Below, one piece after another: positions 1 through 8,888 of a stretch of DNA of 64,000 bases; position 1 is the first letter of the stretch, and every line of letters starts with the position of its first letter. The notes beneath the pieces are model-generated. The model saw only the letters and a list, made by a program, of their open reading frames with translations, was not told the DNA's origin and ran no database searches. The stretch lies in contig NZ_GL379776.1 in NCBI RefSeq assembly GCF_000143765.1, positions 64,465 to 128,464 of the forward strand, given 5' to 3'. Made by a program: the position numbers and the translations under genes. The DNA is from Sphingobacterium spiritivorum ATCC 33861. Its GTDB lineage: Bacteria; Bacteroidota; Bacteroidia; Sphingobacteriales; Sphingobacteriaceae.

Positions 1-574
1 CATCGCCTATATAAAAGAACCATTTATCATCCTGTCGGAATGCCACTCCACAATGTCCCCGTGTATGCCCGAATAGAGGAATAAGGTATATATCAATCCC
101 CGGATTAATATTAACTTTTCTGGCTTCCAGTCCAAACCATTTATCCGTAGTTTCTGCATATGTTTGTATCACAGGATGATGATCCAGCATATGCGTCAGA
201 TAACGTGGATTTCCACTATTAAAATTATCATATTCTTCTTTTCCAATATGTACTGTAGCATCAGGAAAATCAGCAAGTCCTCCTATATGATCCGGATCCA
301 GATGGGAAATAATGCAATGTTTGACAGGTTTATTCTCCAATCCTAATGCACTAATTTGCCTTACTGCAGTCCAGTCTTCATTAAAGCGGAATCCTGCCAT
401 TTCTATCAACTGCTCTCCTATTCTTTCATTGGGATGCCTCGTATCCAAAAGGCCAACACCAGTGTCTATAAGAAATAGTTCATGATCCGATTCGATCAAT
501 ACACAATGTCCTATCACATTGTCATTCACTGCTGTTACGATCTTCAGGCAGTTAATATGGTGTATTTTTATCAT
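1..574 (-). CDS. MBL-fold metallohydrolase (C-terminus cut by window edge)
   Basis: The minus-strand frame opens with ATG at 574 and stays open to base 1, so only about the first 191 residues are present. Residues 91-96 read HLDPDH, a metallo-beta-lactamase metal motif with Asp in place of the second His of HxHxDH. A later GHTRGH supplies another metal ligand, and the final visible GD probably belongs to the next metal-binding position. The HxDxDH variant is common in lactonase-like and other hydrolytic members of the superfamily, so a hydrolase is well supported but the substrate is unknown. There is no signal peptide, so it is probably cytosolic. The start lies 13 bases after the stop of the DUF2314/ankyrin gene, so the two are probably co-transcribed. 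Confidence 0.85.
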   Translation of the reverse strand, partial: MIKIHHINCLKIVTAVNDNVIGHCVLIESDHELFLIDTGVGLLDTRHPNERIGEQLIEMAGFRFNEDWTAVRQISALGLENKPVKHCIISHLDPDHIGGLADFPDATVHIGKEEYDNFNSGNPRYLTHMLDHHPVIQTYAETTDKWFGLEARKVNINPGIDIYLIPLFGHTRGHCGVAFRQDDKWFFYIGD

Positions 575-587
575 GAGGATAGCGAGA

Positions 588-1397
588 CTACTTAGTTTCA
601 AATAATGGAATAATATGCTGCCAATCCAGTTTTGCGGCAAAATCAAGGGCCGTATATCCCTGGTTTGTTTTAGCATCTTTATCCATTCCTGCCGCTAAAA
701 GCACTTCCACAGAAGTCTTATTTCCGGCAATGGTTTCCCTGTGCAACAGTGTATATCCTTCTTCGTCTGCATGGGTAAGTTCATCCGGATTATCTTTTAT
801 AAATTCGATGAGTTTTTCTCGCATATTCTTACTCATCGGATGCTCTTCCAGGTTTTCAGGATATTCCTTTTGCTGACTAACAATTAATGTTTCGTTGTAA
901 TCGCCAAATTCCAGTCCCCAGGCTTTGTCATGTTCTTTTCGCTCCTGGGCAGACATATCGGAACGCATAGCCTGTATTGTGAATCCACCATATGCCCTGG
1001 GTAAAGGATTTCCTGAAAAAAGCCTGGAAAGACCTTTTGGTTTGCTTTCCGGGATAGCAAATAACCAGTCACTGATCTGTTCTAAAGGAATTTCCACGAA
1101 ATCGCCATTTGCAATATTTGTCAATGCATTCGGACTATTGACCAAGACTCCTCTTATATTAATTCCGTCAAAATCGACTTCATTGATCCACATATGCTCC
1201 ACCAGTGGATCTTCCTGATCTGCCTGCCGCTGTGAAAAAGCGACCTTTACACAAGCCACAGTCAACGCAGGGATAATTCTTCTGTTTTCCCAGGACCATT
1301 CCCGCCAAAAGTATTTAAATGTCTGCTGTGCATTTTTAAAAGCATCCATCATCTTCGGACTATCTCCCGGCGCAAAAAATATTTCGTTACTTGCCAT
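588..1397 (-). CDS. DUF2314 domain protein with C-terminal ankyrin repeats
   Basis: This 269-residue protein has no signal peptide. Residues about 20-135 resemble the DUF2314 family (EHMWINEV, then NGDFVEIPLEQISDWLF). Residues about 205-267 form roughly two ankyrin repeats (GYTLLHRETIAGNKTSVEVLLAAGMDKDAK, then GYTALDFAAKLDWQHIIPLF). The biochemical role of DUF2314 is unknown. Ankyrin repeats usually bind proteins, so the tail may recruit a partner. It precedes the MBL-fold gene in the same direction with a 13-base gap, which suggests a two-gene unit. Confidence is high for the gene and the domains, and low for any function. Confidence 0.85.
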   Translation of the reverse strand: MASNEIFFAPGDSPKMMDAFKNAQQTFKYFWREWSWENRRIIPALTVACVKVAFSQRQADQEDPLVEHMWINEVDFDGINIRGVLVNSPNALTNIANGDFVEIPLEQISDWLFAIPESKPKGLSRLFSGNPLPRAYGGFTIQAMRSDMSAQERKEHDKAWGLEFGDYNETLIVSQQKEYPENLEEHPMSKNMREKLIEFIKDNPDELTHADEEGYTLLHRETIAGNKTSVEVLLAAGMDKDAKTNQGYTALDFAAKLDWQHIIPLFETK

Positions 1398-1511
1398 TAT
1401 TACTGTTTTTGTCTGTTATTTATATTACTTCGGATCCCTAACTACAGAGCAGATGTAATTTACACATGATATACATCAACGTTGTAAAGGATACGAATAT
1501 TCTTCGGTTAC

Positions 1512-3029
1512 TTAAAATATACGGGACGATCTCAGGTGTTGAAATGCTTTACCCAGGCTGGTAATAAGATCGGATGCAATGAGACTTTCTTCTCCCCATT
1601 CCTTTCGTGCAGCATCACCTGCTGCTCCATGGAGAAATACAGCCAGTATAGCCGCATCCTCTGCCGCATATCCCTGTGCCAGTAGAGAAGTGATAATTCC
1701 GGTCAATACATCCCCACTGCCCCCGGTTGCCATACCTGCATTACCGGTGGAATTAAAATACAGCCCGCCATTCGGCAATACGGTCATCGTGTTAGCCCCC
1801 TTGACAATGATAATGACCTGATGCAGGGAAGTAAAATTTTGAACCTTTTCTATCTTTTCCATATCATCCGTCCATTCTCCGATCAGTCTTTTCAATTCTT
1901 TTGGATGCGGAGTAAGAATCGTATTTGGAGGAAGATTTGCCATCAAATCCTGTCGTGTAGCCAACAGGTTCAATGCATCTGCATCAAGTACAAGTCGGGT
2001 ATCTGAAGTGAGAGATCGCATCAGTTTTACAAAAGCAGTCCCTGTAGGTCCCTCCTGTCCCATTCCTATACCTACCCCTATAGCAGTATAAGGCTTGATA
2101 GCAGGATAATTGGCGATATGATTATTATTTGAATCGGTCAGCACCATTATTTCCGGAACGGAAGCCTGAAAAGGCGTATATCCGCAACCGGGTATATACA
2201 CAGTAACAAGACCACAACCGGATCTGGCAGCAGCAGTAGCACTCAGCCTGACCGCTCCTATCTTACCGTAGCTTCCACCAATCAATAAAGCATGTCCGAA
2301 ACTGCCCTTATGTGCAAATCGATTGCGGGCTTTCAACTTTGCAGATGCCCATTGTTCAGTTACATAATAATGATCCACATGTTGTTGCCGGATCGCTTGC
2401 GGATCCAGCCCGATGTCGATCACTTCATATTTATCTACCCATTCCTGATGCTGAGGAAGTAGCATAGCCAGCTTAGGACTATGAAATGTATATATCTTGG
2501 TTGCCTTTACTACAATTGCATCAGCGGCATTGATTACATCTGCCTGCAAGCCCGAAGGAAGATCTGCCGACAGGATATAATTAGGATGATTATTAATACT
2601 TTCAATCAACGCACGGTAGCTCTCATCAAGGGGTCTGGACAAGCCGGCACCAAAAAGACAATCCAGAATAATGGCATCTTTACTAATTTCAGGAGGTTGC
2701 CCTGCTTCGAAGGATTTAATAAAATCGGGATGAACTTTTTTCTGATTCTGAAGGTTATCATCGCTGTAACGGGAGGCCTTCAGAAGATACACCTGCACTG
2801 CAGCTCCTTTGTCCTGCAGCATGCGGGCAACGGCAAGTCCGTCTCCTCCGTTATTTCCGGAGCCACACAGCACTGCAAAAGAATAACCGGAAACATCTTT
2901 AAGGTCCCGTTCTATTGCCTGCGTAAGCGCAAAAGAAGCTCTTTCCATCAGTTCCAATGAAGAAATATGCTGCGCAGCAATTGTCAACTGGTCGACTTCC
3001 TTTAACTGGATCGCATTCAGTATTTTCAT
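1512..3029 (-). CDS. nnr: Bifunctional NAD(P)H-hydrate epimerase / ADP-dependent NAD(P)H-hydrate dehydratase
   Basis: The enzyme repairs NADHX and NADPHX, the hydrated forms of the cofactors. The N-terminal YjeF_N domain (about residues 1-210; GSGNNGGDGLAVARML and DCLFGAGLSRPL) epimerises the R and S forms. The C-terminal ribokinase-like domain (about 235-500; LTPHPKEL and GNAGMATGGSGDVLTG) dehydrates S-NAD(P)HX using ADP. Total length is about 505 residues, normal for the fused bacterial form. I place the start at the ATG at 3029 (MKILNAIQLKEVD). A frame extension to 3050 adds only seven poorly conserved residues, and an AAAGG stretch sits upstream of 3029. The protein is cytosolic and monocistronic in appearance. 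Confidence 0.95.
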   Translation of the reverse strand: MKILNAIQLKEVDQLTIAAQHISSLELMERASFALTQAIERDLKDVSGYSFAVLCGSGNNGGDGLAVARMLQDKGAAVQVYLLKASRYSDDNLQNQKKVHPDFIKSFEAGQPPEISKDAIILDCLFGAGLSRPLDESYRALIESINNHPNYILSADLPSGLQADVINAADAIVVKATKIYTFHSPKLAMLLPQHQEWVDKYEVIDIGLDPQAIRQQHVDHYYVTEQWASAKLKARNRFAHKGSFGHALLIGGSYGKIGAVRLSATAAARSGCGLVTVYIPGCGYTPFQASVPEIMVLTDSNNNHIANYPAIKPYTAIGVGIGMGQEGPTGTAFVKLMRSLTSDTRLVLDADALNLLATRQDLMANLPPNTILTPHPKELKRLIGEWTDDMEKIEKVQNFTSLHQVIIIVKGANTMTVLPNGGLYFNSTGNAGMATGGSGDVLTGIITSLLAQGYAAEDAAILAVFLHGAAGDAARKEWGEESLIASDLITSLGKAFQHLRSSRIF

Positions 3030-3078
3030 TTTAACAACCTTTGAATACATCAGCCGGTTTATGCTGATCTATCGTTAT

Positions 3079-3813
3079 TTAATTTGTCAAATAGCTGGTT
3101 TTGACAGTGATATTTGCTGTTTTACTTCTGGAAGTTGTATTGAAAGCGCCTCCGTAAGAGTACTCTTCGTTATCATTTTGTCCGGTGATCTGAAAGATCC
3201 CAAGGTCTGCTTTTACTAAATCACCCAAACTTGAACCGGCTTCTTTAGCAATATTACCGGCACGCAGATGTGCATTACTGGAAGCCTGAGAAATTAACTC
3301 CAGTTTAAGATCTTCCAGCTTGGAGTAGTAGTAACTCGGTGTATTGGAACTAAGCTCCAGACCCTGAGAGATCAATGTTGAAATCTCTCGGGAAGCAGCA
3401 TCTACCTTATCCAGATCCCGGGATTCAATGCTTACATTCTGCGAAAGACTGTATCCTGAAAAAGTGCTGTAACTATTTCCGTTACCGTCATTGGTGTAGT
3501 TGAAATCTTTAGTAATACTGACGGCATTAAACCGGATCTCATTTGATTTGATTCCTTGTTTAATAAGAAAGTCCCGTACAAGATCCCTGTCTCTTTTAAG
3601 TTGTTCGGAGGCTTCACTAAGCTCCATAGACTTCCGACTGTACACTGCCGTCCATTTTACCAGATCAGACTCAAAGTCTTTCTTTGCATTTCCTGTGACA
3701 TTAATCGTATTGGAACTTTTAAATTTATAACGATAGGCTCCTCCGAGTACGGCTCCAAAAATAATAAAGGAAAGACCTGCGATAACCGCAATAACTACAG
3801 CATTAGACTTCAT
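3079..3813 (-). CDS. SIMPL domain (DUF541) envelope protein
   Basis: The 244-residue protein begins with a hydrophobic segment (residues about 5-27, AVVIAVIAGLSFIIFGAVLGGAY), which is an uncleaved anchor or a signal peptide. The remainder fits the SIMPL/DUF541 family: NTINVTGNAKKDFESDLVKW is the usual first strand, and TANITVKTSYL ends the domain. Family members are periplasmic or membrane-attached proteins of unclear biochemistry, linked in some bacteria to stress tolerance. It lies 29 bases upstream of nnr on the same strand and could be co-transcribed with it. It diverges from the S9 peptidase at 3925. Confidence 0.85.
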   Translation of the reverse strand: MKSNAVVIAVIAGLSFIIFGAVLGGAYRYKFKSSNTINVTGNAKKDFESDLVKWTAVYSRKSMELSEASEQLKRDRDLVRDFLIKQGIKSNEIRFNAVSITKDFNYTNDGNGNSYSTFSGYSLSQNVSIESRDLDKVDAASREISTLISQGLELSSNTPSYYYSKLEDLKLELISQASSNAHLRAGNIAKEAGSSLGDLVKADLGIFQITGQNDNEEYSYGGAFNTTSRSKTANITVKTSYLTN

Positions 3814-3924
3814 AACGTATCAAATAATTATAATTTAACTACATTGTTGCAAATAAACTACCCTAAATATAGCATTTATTAACTATTATTGGCATTTATT
3901 ACAAAATTTTAACACTACCTGAAA

Positions 3925-6714
3925 ATGAAAGTCAGATTTTGTCTTTTCACAGCACTAGCTCTTACTTCCAGTGCGTTTGCGCAGAAAAAACCAGTCGACC
4001 ATACGGTCTATGACAACTGGAAAAGTATCAGCTCTGCAAATATCAGCCCTTCCGGATCGTATATATTCTACAGTATAACACCGCAGGAAGGCAATAGTTT
4101 ATCTGTTCTCAAGAATAATGAGAATAAGGAAATCCTTACACTTTCCAGAGGTTATAACAGTCAGCTCACTAAAGATGAAGGCTATTTTGTATCACTGATC
4201 AAGCCAACTTTTGAGGAAACACGCCAGGCCAAGATCAAAAAGAAGAAAGCGGAGGAAATGCCCAAAGATTCACTTTTTGTATATGCTGTAAAAACCGGAA
4301 ATCAATATAAATTTCCAAATGTAAAATCTTATCAGGTTCCGAAGGAAATAGCAACACATCTGGCATTTGTCTCTGATATAAAATCAAAACCTGCACAAGA
4401 CACTACTCAAAAGAAAAAAGAAAAGGAAAAAACAATTACCACATTGCATTTATTTAATCTGCAAACGGGCGATACCACCAATTTTGCACAGGTGGATCAG
4501 TATAAAATAAATGAGGCGGGAACAAAATTGATTTTTTCAACTAAAGTAGAGGATAAGGATTCCCTTTCAAAAGTTCCGGGTGTATATCTTTACGATCTTC
4601 CGGCTAAGAAATTAACTAAGATTACAAACAGAAAAGGAGCTTTCAAAAATTTTGAGTTTGATAAATCCGGCAATCAGATCGCCTATCTTGGAGATCTTTC
4701 GAAAGCAAAATCGCTGTTAAAGGATTTTAATCTGTTCTATTTCAAATCCGGTCAGGATTCGGCGACTGTAATCGCTGCCAAAAACAGCACGAATATACCT
4801 CAGAACTGGTATATAAGTGGAGACGGAAATATTCAGTTTAGCGACAACGGTGAAAAATTATTTTTCGGCCTTGCTCCTGTTCCCCGTACACGCGATACGA
4901 CTCTGGTAGACTTTGAACATGCTAAAGTTGATATCTGGAGCTGGCAGGATGATTATCTGCAAACGCAGCAATTGGTTAACCTGAAAAGAGATCTGGCTAA
5001 AAACTATCTGGCCGTCATCTATCCTGCACAGGGCAACCGTATTTTACCACTGATCGATGATACGTTTTCCAGAACTTATCTGAGTGACAGCAAAAATGCA
5101 GAATGGATTCTGGCTACTTCTGATTATGGCAGAAGAATAGCCTACCAATGGAATACGTCAATAAAACAGGATTTGTACGTTATATCTACCTTAAACGGTC
5201 AAAAGAAAAAAGTAATTGAAAACTTTTCCGGTCATGCCGATATTTCCCCTGACGGTACACATATTGTCTATTTCAATCTGGACAACAGCAACTGGTACAG
5301 TTTTAATATTGCCAGCGGGCAGACCATACATCTAAATAAAGATCTTCCTGTCAACTTTTCTGATGAAGACAATGATATGCCTGCACAGGCTGGCTCTTAC
5401 GGAATCGCAGGATGGTCTGCAGATGGAAAATCAGTATTTATAAATGATAAGTATGACATCTGGAATTTTGCATTAGATGGAAAAGACAAATCTATCGCAA
5501 CAAACGGACTTGGCCGCGCATCTAATACGGTATTACGTTATCTGGACCTTTCCCGTGAGGAAGATCGTAAATCTACACTGATAGCGAATAACACCAGTTA
5601 TTTGGTAACAGCTTTCAATGAAGTAAATAAAGAAAGTGGGATTTATGAGGTTTCCAGTAAGAAAAACAGAAATCCTGAAAAAATCATCATGGCGCCTTAC
5701 ACCTTCAGAAGATACAGTGCTTCGGAAAACAAAAAGGCGATCATCTACACAAAAGAGAATTACCAACACAGCCCGGATCTGTATCTGACATCGGATTTTG
5801 TAAAAGAAACACCGCTGACCGATATCAATCCTCAACAGGAACAATACAACTGGGGAACTGCAGAACTGGTACACTGGAAAACACCAAACGGATATGCTGC
5901 TGAAGGTATACTGTATAAACCGGAAGATTTTGATCCGAACAAAAAGTATCCGATCATCGCTTATTTCTACGAAAAGCTATCCGATGGTCTTTACACTTAT
6001 CAGGCTCCAGCGCCTACTCCGTCCCGCCTGAATATTTCTTATTTTGTAAGTAACGGTTATCTGGTATTTGCTCCTGACATTCGTTATGAAATCGGCAGCC
6101 CCGGCAAATCAGCCGAAGAATATATCAATTCCGGTATGCGATATCTGGCTCAAAATTCATGGGTAGATTCTACCAAAATGGGGATACAGGGACAAAGCTG
6201 GGGCGGATATCAGGTGGCTCACCTGATTACCCGAACAAATATGTATGCTGCAGCATGGACCGGAGCACCGGTAGTCAATATGACATCGGCCTACGGTGGC
6301 ATACGCTGGCAGACCGGTATGTCCCGTCAGTTTCAGTATGAAAAAACTCAAAGCCGCTTAGGAAAGACGCTTTGGGAAGGATTGGATACTTATCTGGAAA
6401 ACTCTCCTTTATTCCAGTTGGATAAAGTAAATACTCCTGTAGTAATCATGGCAAATGACAATGACGGCGCTGTGCCATGGTATCAGGGAATTGAAATGTT
6501 TACCGCATTAAGAAGATTACAAAAACCAGTATGGATGCTCAATTATAATGGTGAAGAGCACAATCTTATCCAACGTCAGAACCGTAAAGATATACAGATA
6601 CGTGAAGCACAGTTTTTTGATCACTTTCTGAAAGGAAAACCTGCTCCAAACTGGATATCCAAAGGTGTCCCTGCAATAAATAAAGGAATTGACTGGGGGT
6701 TTGACACAAATTAA
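3925..6714 (+). CDS. S9 family (prolyl oligopeptidase-type) serine peptidase
   Basis: This 929-residue exported peptidase has a signal peptide ending near residue 19 (ALTSSAFAQ). Residues about 30-640 form a long beta-propeller-like region with PD40/WD-type repeats (ADISPDGTHIVYFN). The C-terminal alpha/beta-hydrolase domain carries the catalytic triad: Ser758 in GQSWGG, Asp847 in NDNDGAVPW and His879 in GEEHN. The DGAVP context of the Asp is typical of S9 enzymes. It probably cleaves oligopeptides in the periplasm. A lysine- and glutamate-rich stretch (about residues 155-170) looks like a flexible insertion. It stands alone, followed by a strong hairpin terminator. The substrate cannot be read from sequence. 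Confidence 0.93.
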   Translation: MKVRFCLFTALALTSSAFAQKKPVDHTVYDNWKSISSANISPSGSYIFYSITPQEGNSLSVLKNNENKEILTLSRGYNSQLTKDEGYFVSLIKPTFEETRQAKIKKKKAEEMPKDSLFVYAVKTGNQYKFPNVKSYQVPKEIATHLAFVSDIKSKPAQDTTQKKKEKEKTITTLHLFNLQTGDTTNFAQVDQYKINEAGTKLIFSTKVEDKDSLSKVPGVYLYDLPAKKLTKITNRKGAFKNFEFDKSGNQIAYLGDLSKAKSLLKDFNLFYFKSGQDSATVIAAKNSTNIPQNWYISGDGNIQFSDNGEKLFFGLAPVPRTRDTTLVDFEHAKVDIWSWQDDYLQTQQLVNLKRDLAKNYLAVIYPAQGNRILPLIDDTFSRTYLSDSKNAEWILATSDYGRRIAYQWNTSIKQDLYVISTLNGQKKKVIENFSGHADISPDGTHIVYFNLDNSNWYSFNIASGQTIHLNKDLPVNFSDEDNDMPAQAGSYGIAGWSADGKSVFINDKYDIWNFALDGKDKSIATNGLGRASNTVLRYLDLSREEDRKSTLIANNTSYLVTAFNEVNKESGIYEVSSKKNRNPEKIIMAPYTFRRYSASENKKAIIYTKENYQHSPDLYLTSDFVKETPLTDINPQQEQYNWGTAELVHWKTPNGYAAEGILYKPEDFDPNKKYPIIAYFYEKLSDGLYTYQAPAPTPSRLNISYFVSNGYLVFAPDIRYEIGSPGKSAEEYINSGMRYLAQNSWVDSTKMGIQGQSWGGYQVAHLITRTNMYAAAWTGAPVVNMTSAYGGIRWQTGMSRQFQYEKTQSRLGKTLWEGLDTYLENSPLFQLDKVNTPVVIMANDNDGAVPWYQGIEMFTALRRLQKPVWMLNYNGEEHNLIQRQNRKDIQIREAQFFDHFLKGKPAPNWISKGVPAINKGIDWGFDTN

Positions 6715-6751
6715 TAATGCAGTCAAGTCAATCTACAAAAGATGATTTATT

Positions 6752-6788
6752 AAAAAGCCCGGGATTCTTAAAGAATCCCGGGCTTTTT
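6752..6788. terminator. Bidirectional intrinsic terminator
   Basis: A nearly perfect palindrome pairs AAAAAGCCCGGGATTCTT with AAGAATCCCGGGCTTTTT around a single base, with A and T runs at the two ends. It sits between the convergent S9 peptidase and phosphoesterase genes and can end transcription from both sides. Confidence 0.9.
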
Positions 6789-6901
6789 ATATACTATTTT
6801 AATTTCTGTCCTGAATCTTTCCTTGTGTAAGCGGGCGGGATTCAGCTATACCATTCCCCACGAAGGCTGACGCTTATTAATTGAATGTATACTTTATTCT
6901 T

Positions 6902-7648
6902 CTATCTTGCTTTCAGTAAAAACTCAGTATAAAAATCAGGAATACTGCTTTCTGCAATAGCCTTTGCCACTTCTGCGATCGGATAGTCCACTTTTATGAT
7001 TTCGGCTTCCAAAGCCTCTTCAGTAAGTGTAATAACGGCATAAGTAGCTTTACGATCGTTCTCTTTTGAACGCCCTACCGAACCACAGTTTAAAGCTGTA
7101 CTAATCTTACCTGAAGGAAGAGTTACCTTACGCTGATACGATAAATGCGTATGTCCCATTGCCAGCAGGTCCGCATCAGACTGTGACAGCATGTCTATGA
7201 GATCTGTCTCCTCATGATCTTCATATACATATTCATCATTGCTCCTCGTACTGGCATGCACCAGCTGAATATTCCACTGTTTAGATCCGACTTTATACAC
7301 CATTTTGAGTTGATAAGGAAGTTGAGCGAGAAATTCTTTATGAGCCGAAGTAATTGTTGCCTTAGAGTGATTGATCGCTAAATACCTTACAGCAGTCTCT
7401 TCTTCACTGTGATGAGGCAAAGGTCTTATATCCTGATCAAAAGCAATTCGTTCATCATGATTTCCCAGAAGACAGGGAATACCCAGAGTTTTAATCTGAT
7501 CGATTACTTCATTTCCCCAGGGAGCGAAATCAATCAGATCGCCAAGACAGTAAATCTGATTAATAACTCTCAGTCTTATATCTTCCAATACACATTGTAA
7601 TGCAGGAAGATTTCCATGTATATCACTGATGATGGCTAATCTGATCAT
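6902..7648 (-). CDS. Calcineurin-like metallophosphoesterase (YfcE/diadenosine tetraphosphatase-like)
   Basis: All metal-binding blocks of the calcineurin-like fold are visible in this 248-residue protein: SDIHGNLPAL near the N-terminus, GDLIDFAPWGNEV, LGNHDE and GHTHLSY, with further His residues between. There is no signal peptide, so it is cytosolic. Length and motif spacing fit the small phosphodiesterase/ApaH-like subgroup, whose substrates include nucleotides and phosphodiesters. Its start codon overlaps the stop of the upstream DUF3050 gene by one base (TAATG), a sign of translational coupling. The actual substrate is not known. Confidence 0.9.
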   Translation of the reverse strand: MIRLAIISDIHGNLPALQCVLEDIRLRVINQIYCLGDLIDFAPWGNEVIDQIKTLGIPCLLGNHDERIAFDQDIRPLPHHSEEETAVRYLAINHSKATITSAHKEFLAQLPYQLKMVYKVGSKQWNIQLVHASTRSNDEYVYEDHEETDLIDMLSQSDADLLAMGHTHLSYQRKVTLPSGKISTALNCGSVGRSKENDRKATYAVITLTEEALEAEIIKVDYPIAEVAKAIAESSIPDFYTEFLLKAR

Positions 7649-8415
7649 TAGGCAAGTCCGTCATTTATGGCATCCCACAATGCAATTCTTTTTTGCAGCG
7701 CTGTTTTAGCTGTATTTTTGATATCCTGCCATTTGTTTTCATCTTCTCCGGCCAGCTCTGCAATCATCTGCATAGCCAGAGGTCCATGCTCATCACCGTC
7801 CAGAGATATATGCCTGTCAAAGTAATAAATCAGTTTGCTGAGATCAACTGCAGGTGAATTGTTCTGAATATTGCTAAGCATGGACGTAAACATGCCCGGG
7901 ATCAGATCTTCTCTGCCAAATGTAAATGCCGATGCAATTTCATGTGCTCCGCCTTTTGCTATTGTATCGAAAGTAAAATTCAGAAAATCCTTTATACGTA
8001 TATCCAGCTTAACTGCATCAATTGCTGTATGTATATTTTCCCCGTTCCTGAGGCTGTTAATAAAATCCAGCATAGCCTGCGGATCTGCACCTATAGTAAG
8101 CATAGCGTCAAGATACATTTCAAAATGGCTTAGACGGGAACCATCTATATATTCATCTGACTCTTCAGCGAGTACGATCTCATTGATCAGATATCTGGTA
8201 TTGGGATATGCGGAAGCAAACCAGGGAACCTGTGTACAGGTCAATTTTACCTGAAGCGCTTTCAATAAGGACATAAAATCCCATACAGCATATACGTGCA
8301 CTTCTGTAAAATGCTTTAATGATTCCAGATCATTTAGCTTTTCATATAAGGGGTGCTTTAGTAAAACATCTCTTTCTGTCTGAATGTAATCTTGTACTTC
8401 CTGTATTCTATCCAT
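7648..8415 (-). CDS. DUF3050 domain protein (haem-oxygenase-like fold)
   Basis: The 255-residue protein matches the DUF3050 family over its whole length: an N-terminal helix, then LKHFTEVHVYAVWDFMSLLKALQ, the NEIVLAEESDEY block and a late HISLDGDEHGP with conserved acidic and His residues. Such proteins are predicted to have a haem-oxygenase-like helical fold, and the conserved His, Glu and Asp residues could bind metal. No enzyme activity is established that I know of. It is cytosolic and is the first gene of a two-gene unit with the phosphoesterase, sharing a TAATG junction. The 5' side faces the long AT-rich region before glutamine synthetase. Confidence 0.85.
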   Translation of the reverse strand: MDRIQEVQDYIQTERDVLLKHPLYEKLNDLESLKHFTEVHVYAVWDFMSLLKALQVKLTCTQVPWFASAYPNTRYLINEIVLAEESDEYIDGSRLSHFEMYLDAMLTIGADPQAMLDFINSLRNGENIHTAIDAVKLDIRIKDFLNFTFDTIAKGGAHEIASAFTFGREDLIPGMFTSMLSNIQNNSPAVDLSKLIYYFDRHISLDGDEHGPLAMQMIAELAGEDENKWQDIKNTAKTALQKRIALWDAINDGLA

Positions 8416-8888
8416 CCTTTTATAATATTAAAAAATCGGATCAAAAGTACAAAAGAATATCTTTTGGTCTGTCTGATCAATATCATGAAAACAAATAGCT
8501 CTATGACCAAAAAATAAAAGCACAAAAAACACAAACAGCAGTTTTTTTCCTAAAACAGATCATTCTTGTCTGTCTTTTACATTATACTACATCAAAATCA
8601 GAATTTTTTATTACACAACAGGCAGTATTAACAAAACAACAAGAAATCAACAAAAAACTGTAAATTCCTAAATTTTACAAACAAAATACAACAAGAACAG
8701 TCTTAAAGGCAATAAAAATCATAAACAAGAACATAAAAAACTATAAATTCACAATAAAATCACGAAATAATTCAAATTATTTTAAAAAAATATTTTTATT
8801 TTTACCAAAACACCATATTTTTACAACATTATTAGAAGATCAATATGATTTTTTAATTAAAAAAAAGAAATTTCAACACTAATTCTAA
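8416..8888. promoter_or_regulatory. AT-rich divergent intergenic region upstream of glutamine synthetase III
   Basis: About 470 bases without a gene separate the DUF3050 gene from glutamine synthetase. From about 8500 to 8880 the plus strand is rich in A and very poor in G. An imperfect direct repeat, AAAAAACTGTAAATTC at 8652-8667 and AAAAAACTATAAATTC at 8735-8750, lies 83 bases apart and could be an operator. I find no clear TAnnTTTG promoter box for the plus strand. Regulatory function is inferred from position only. Confidence 0.4.

Noticed and set aside
6752..6788. Palindrome as an attachment or recombination site
   Set aside because: The G+C stem with A and T tails between convergent genes is a standard bidirectional terminator.
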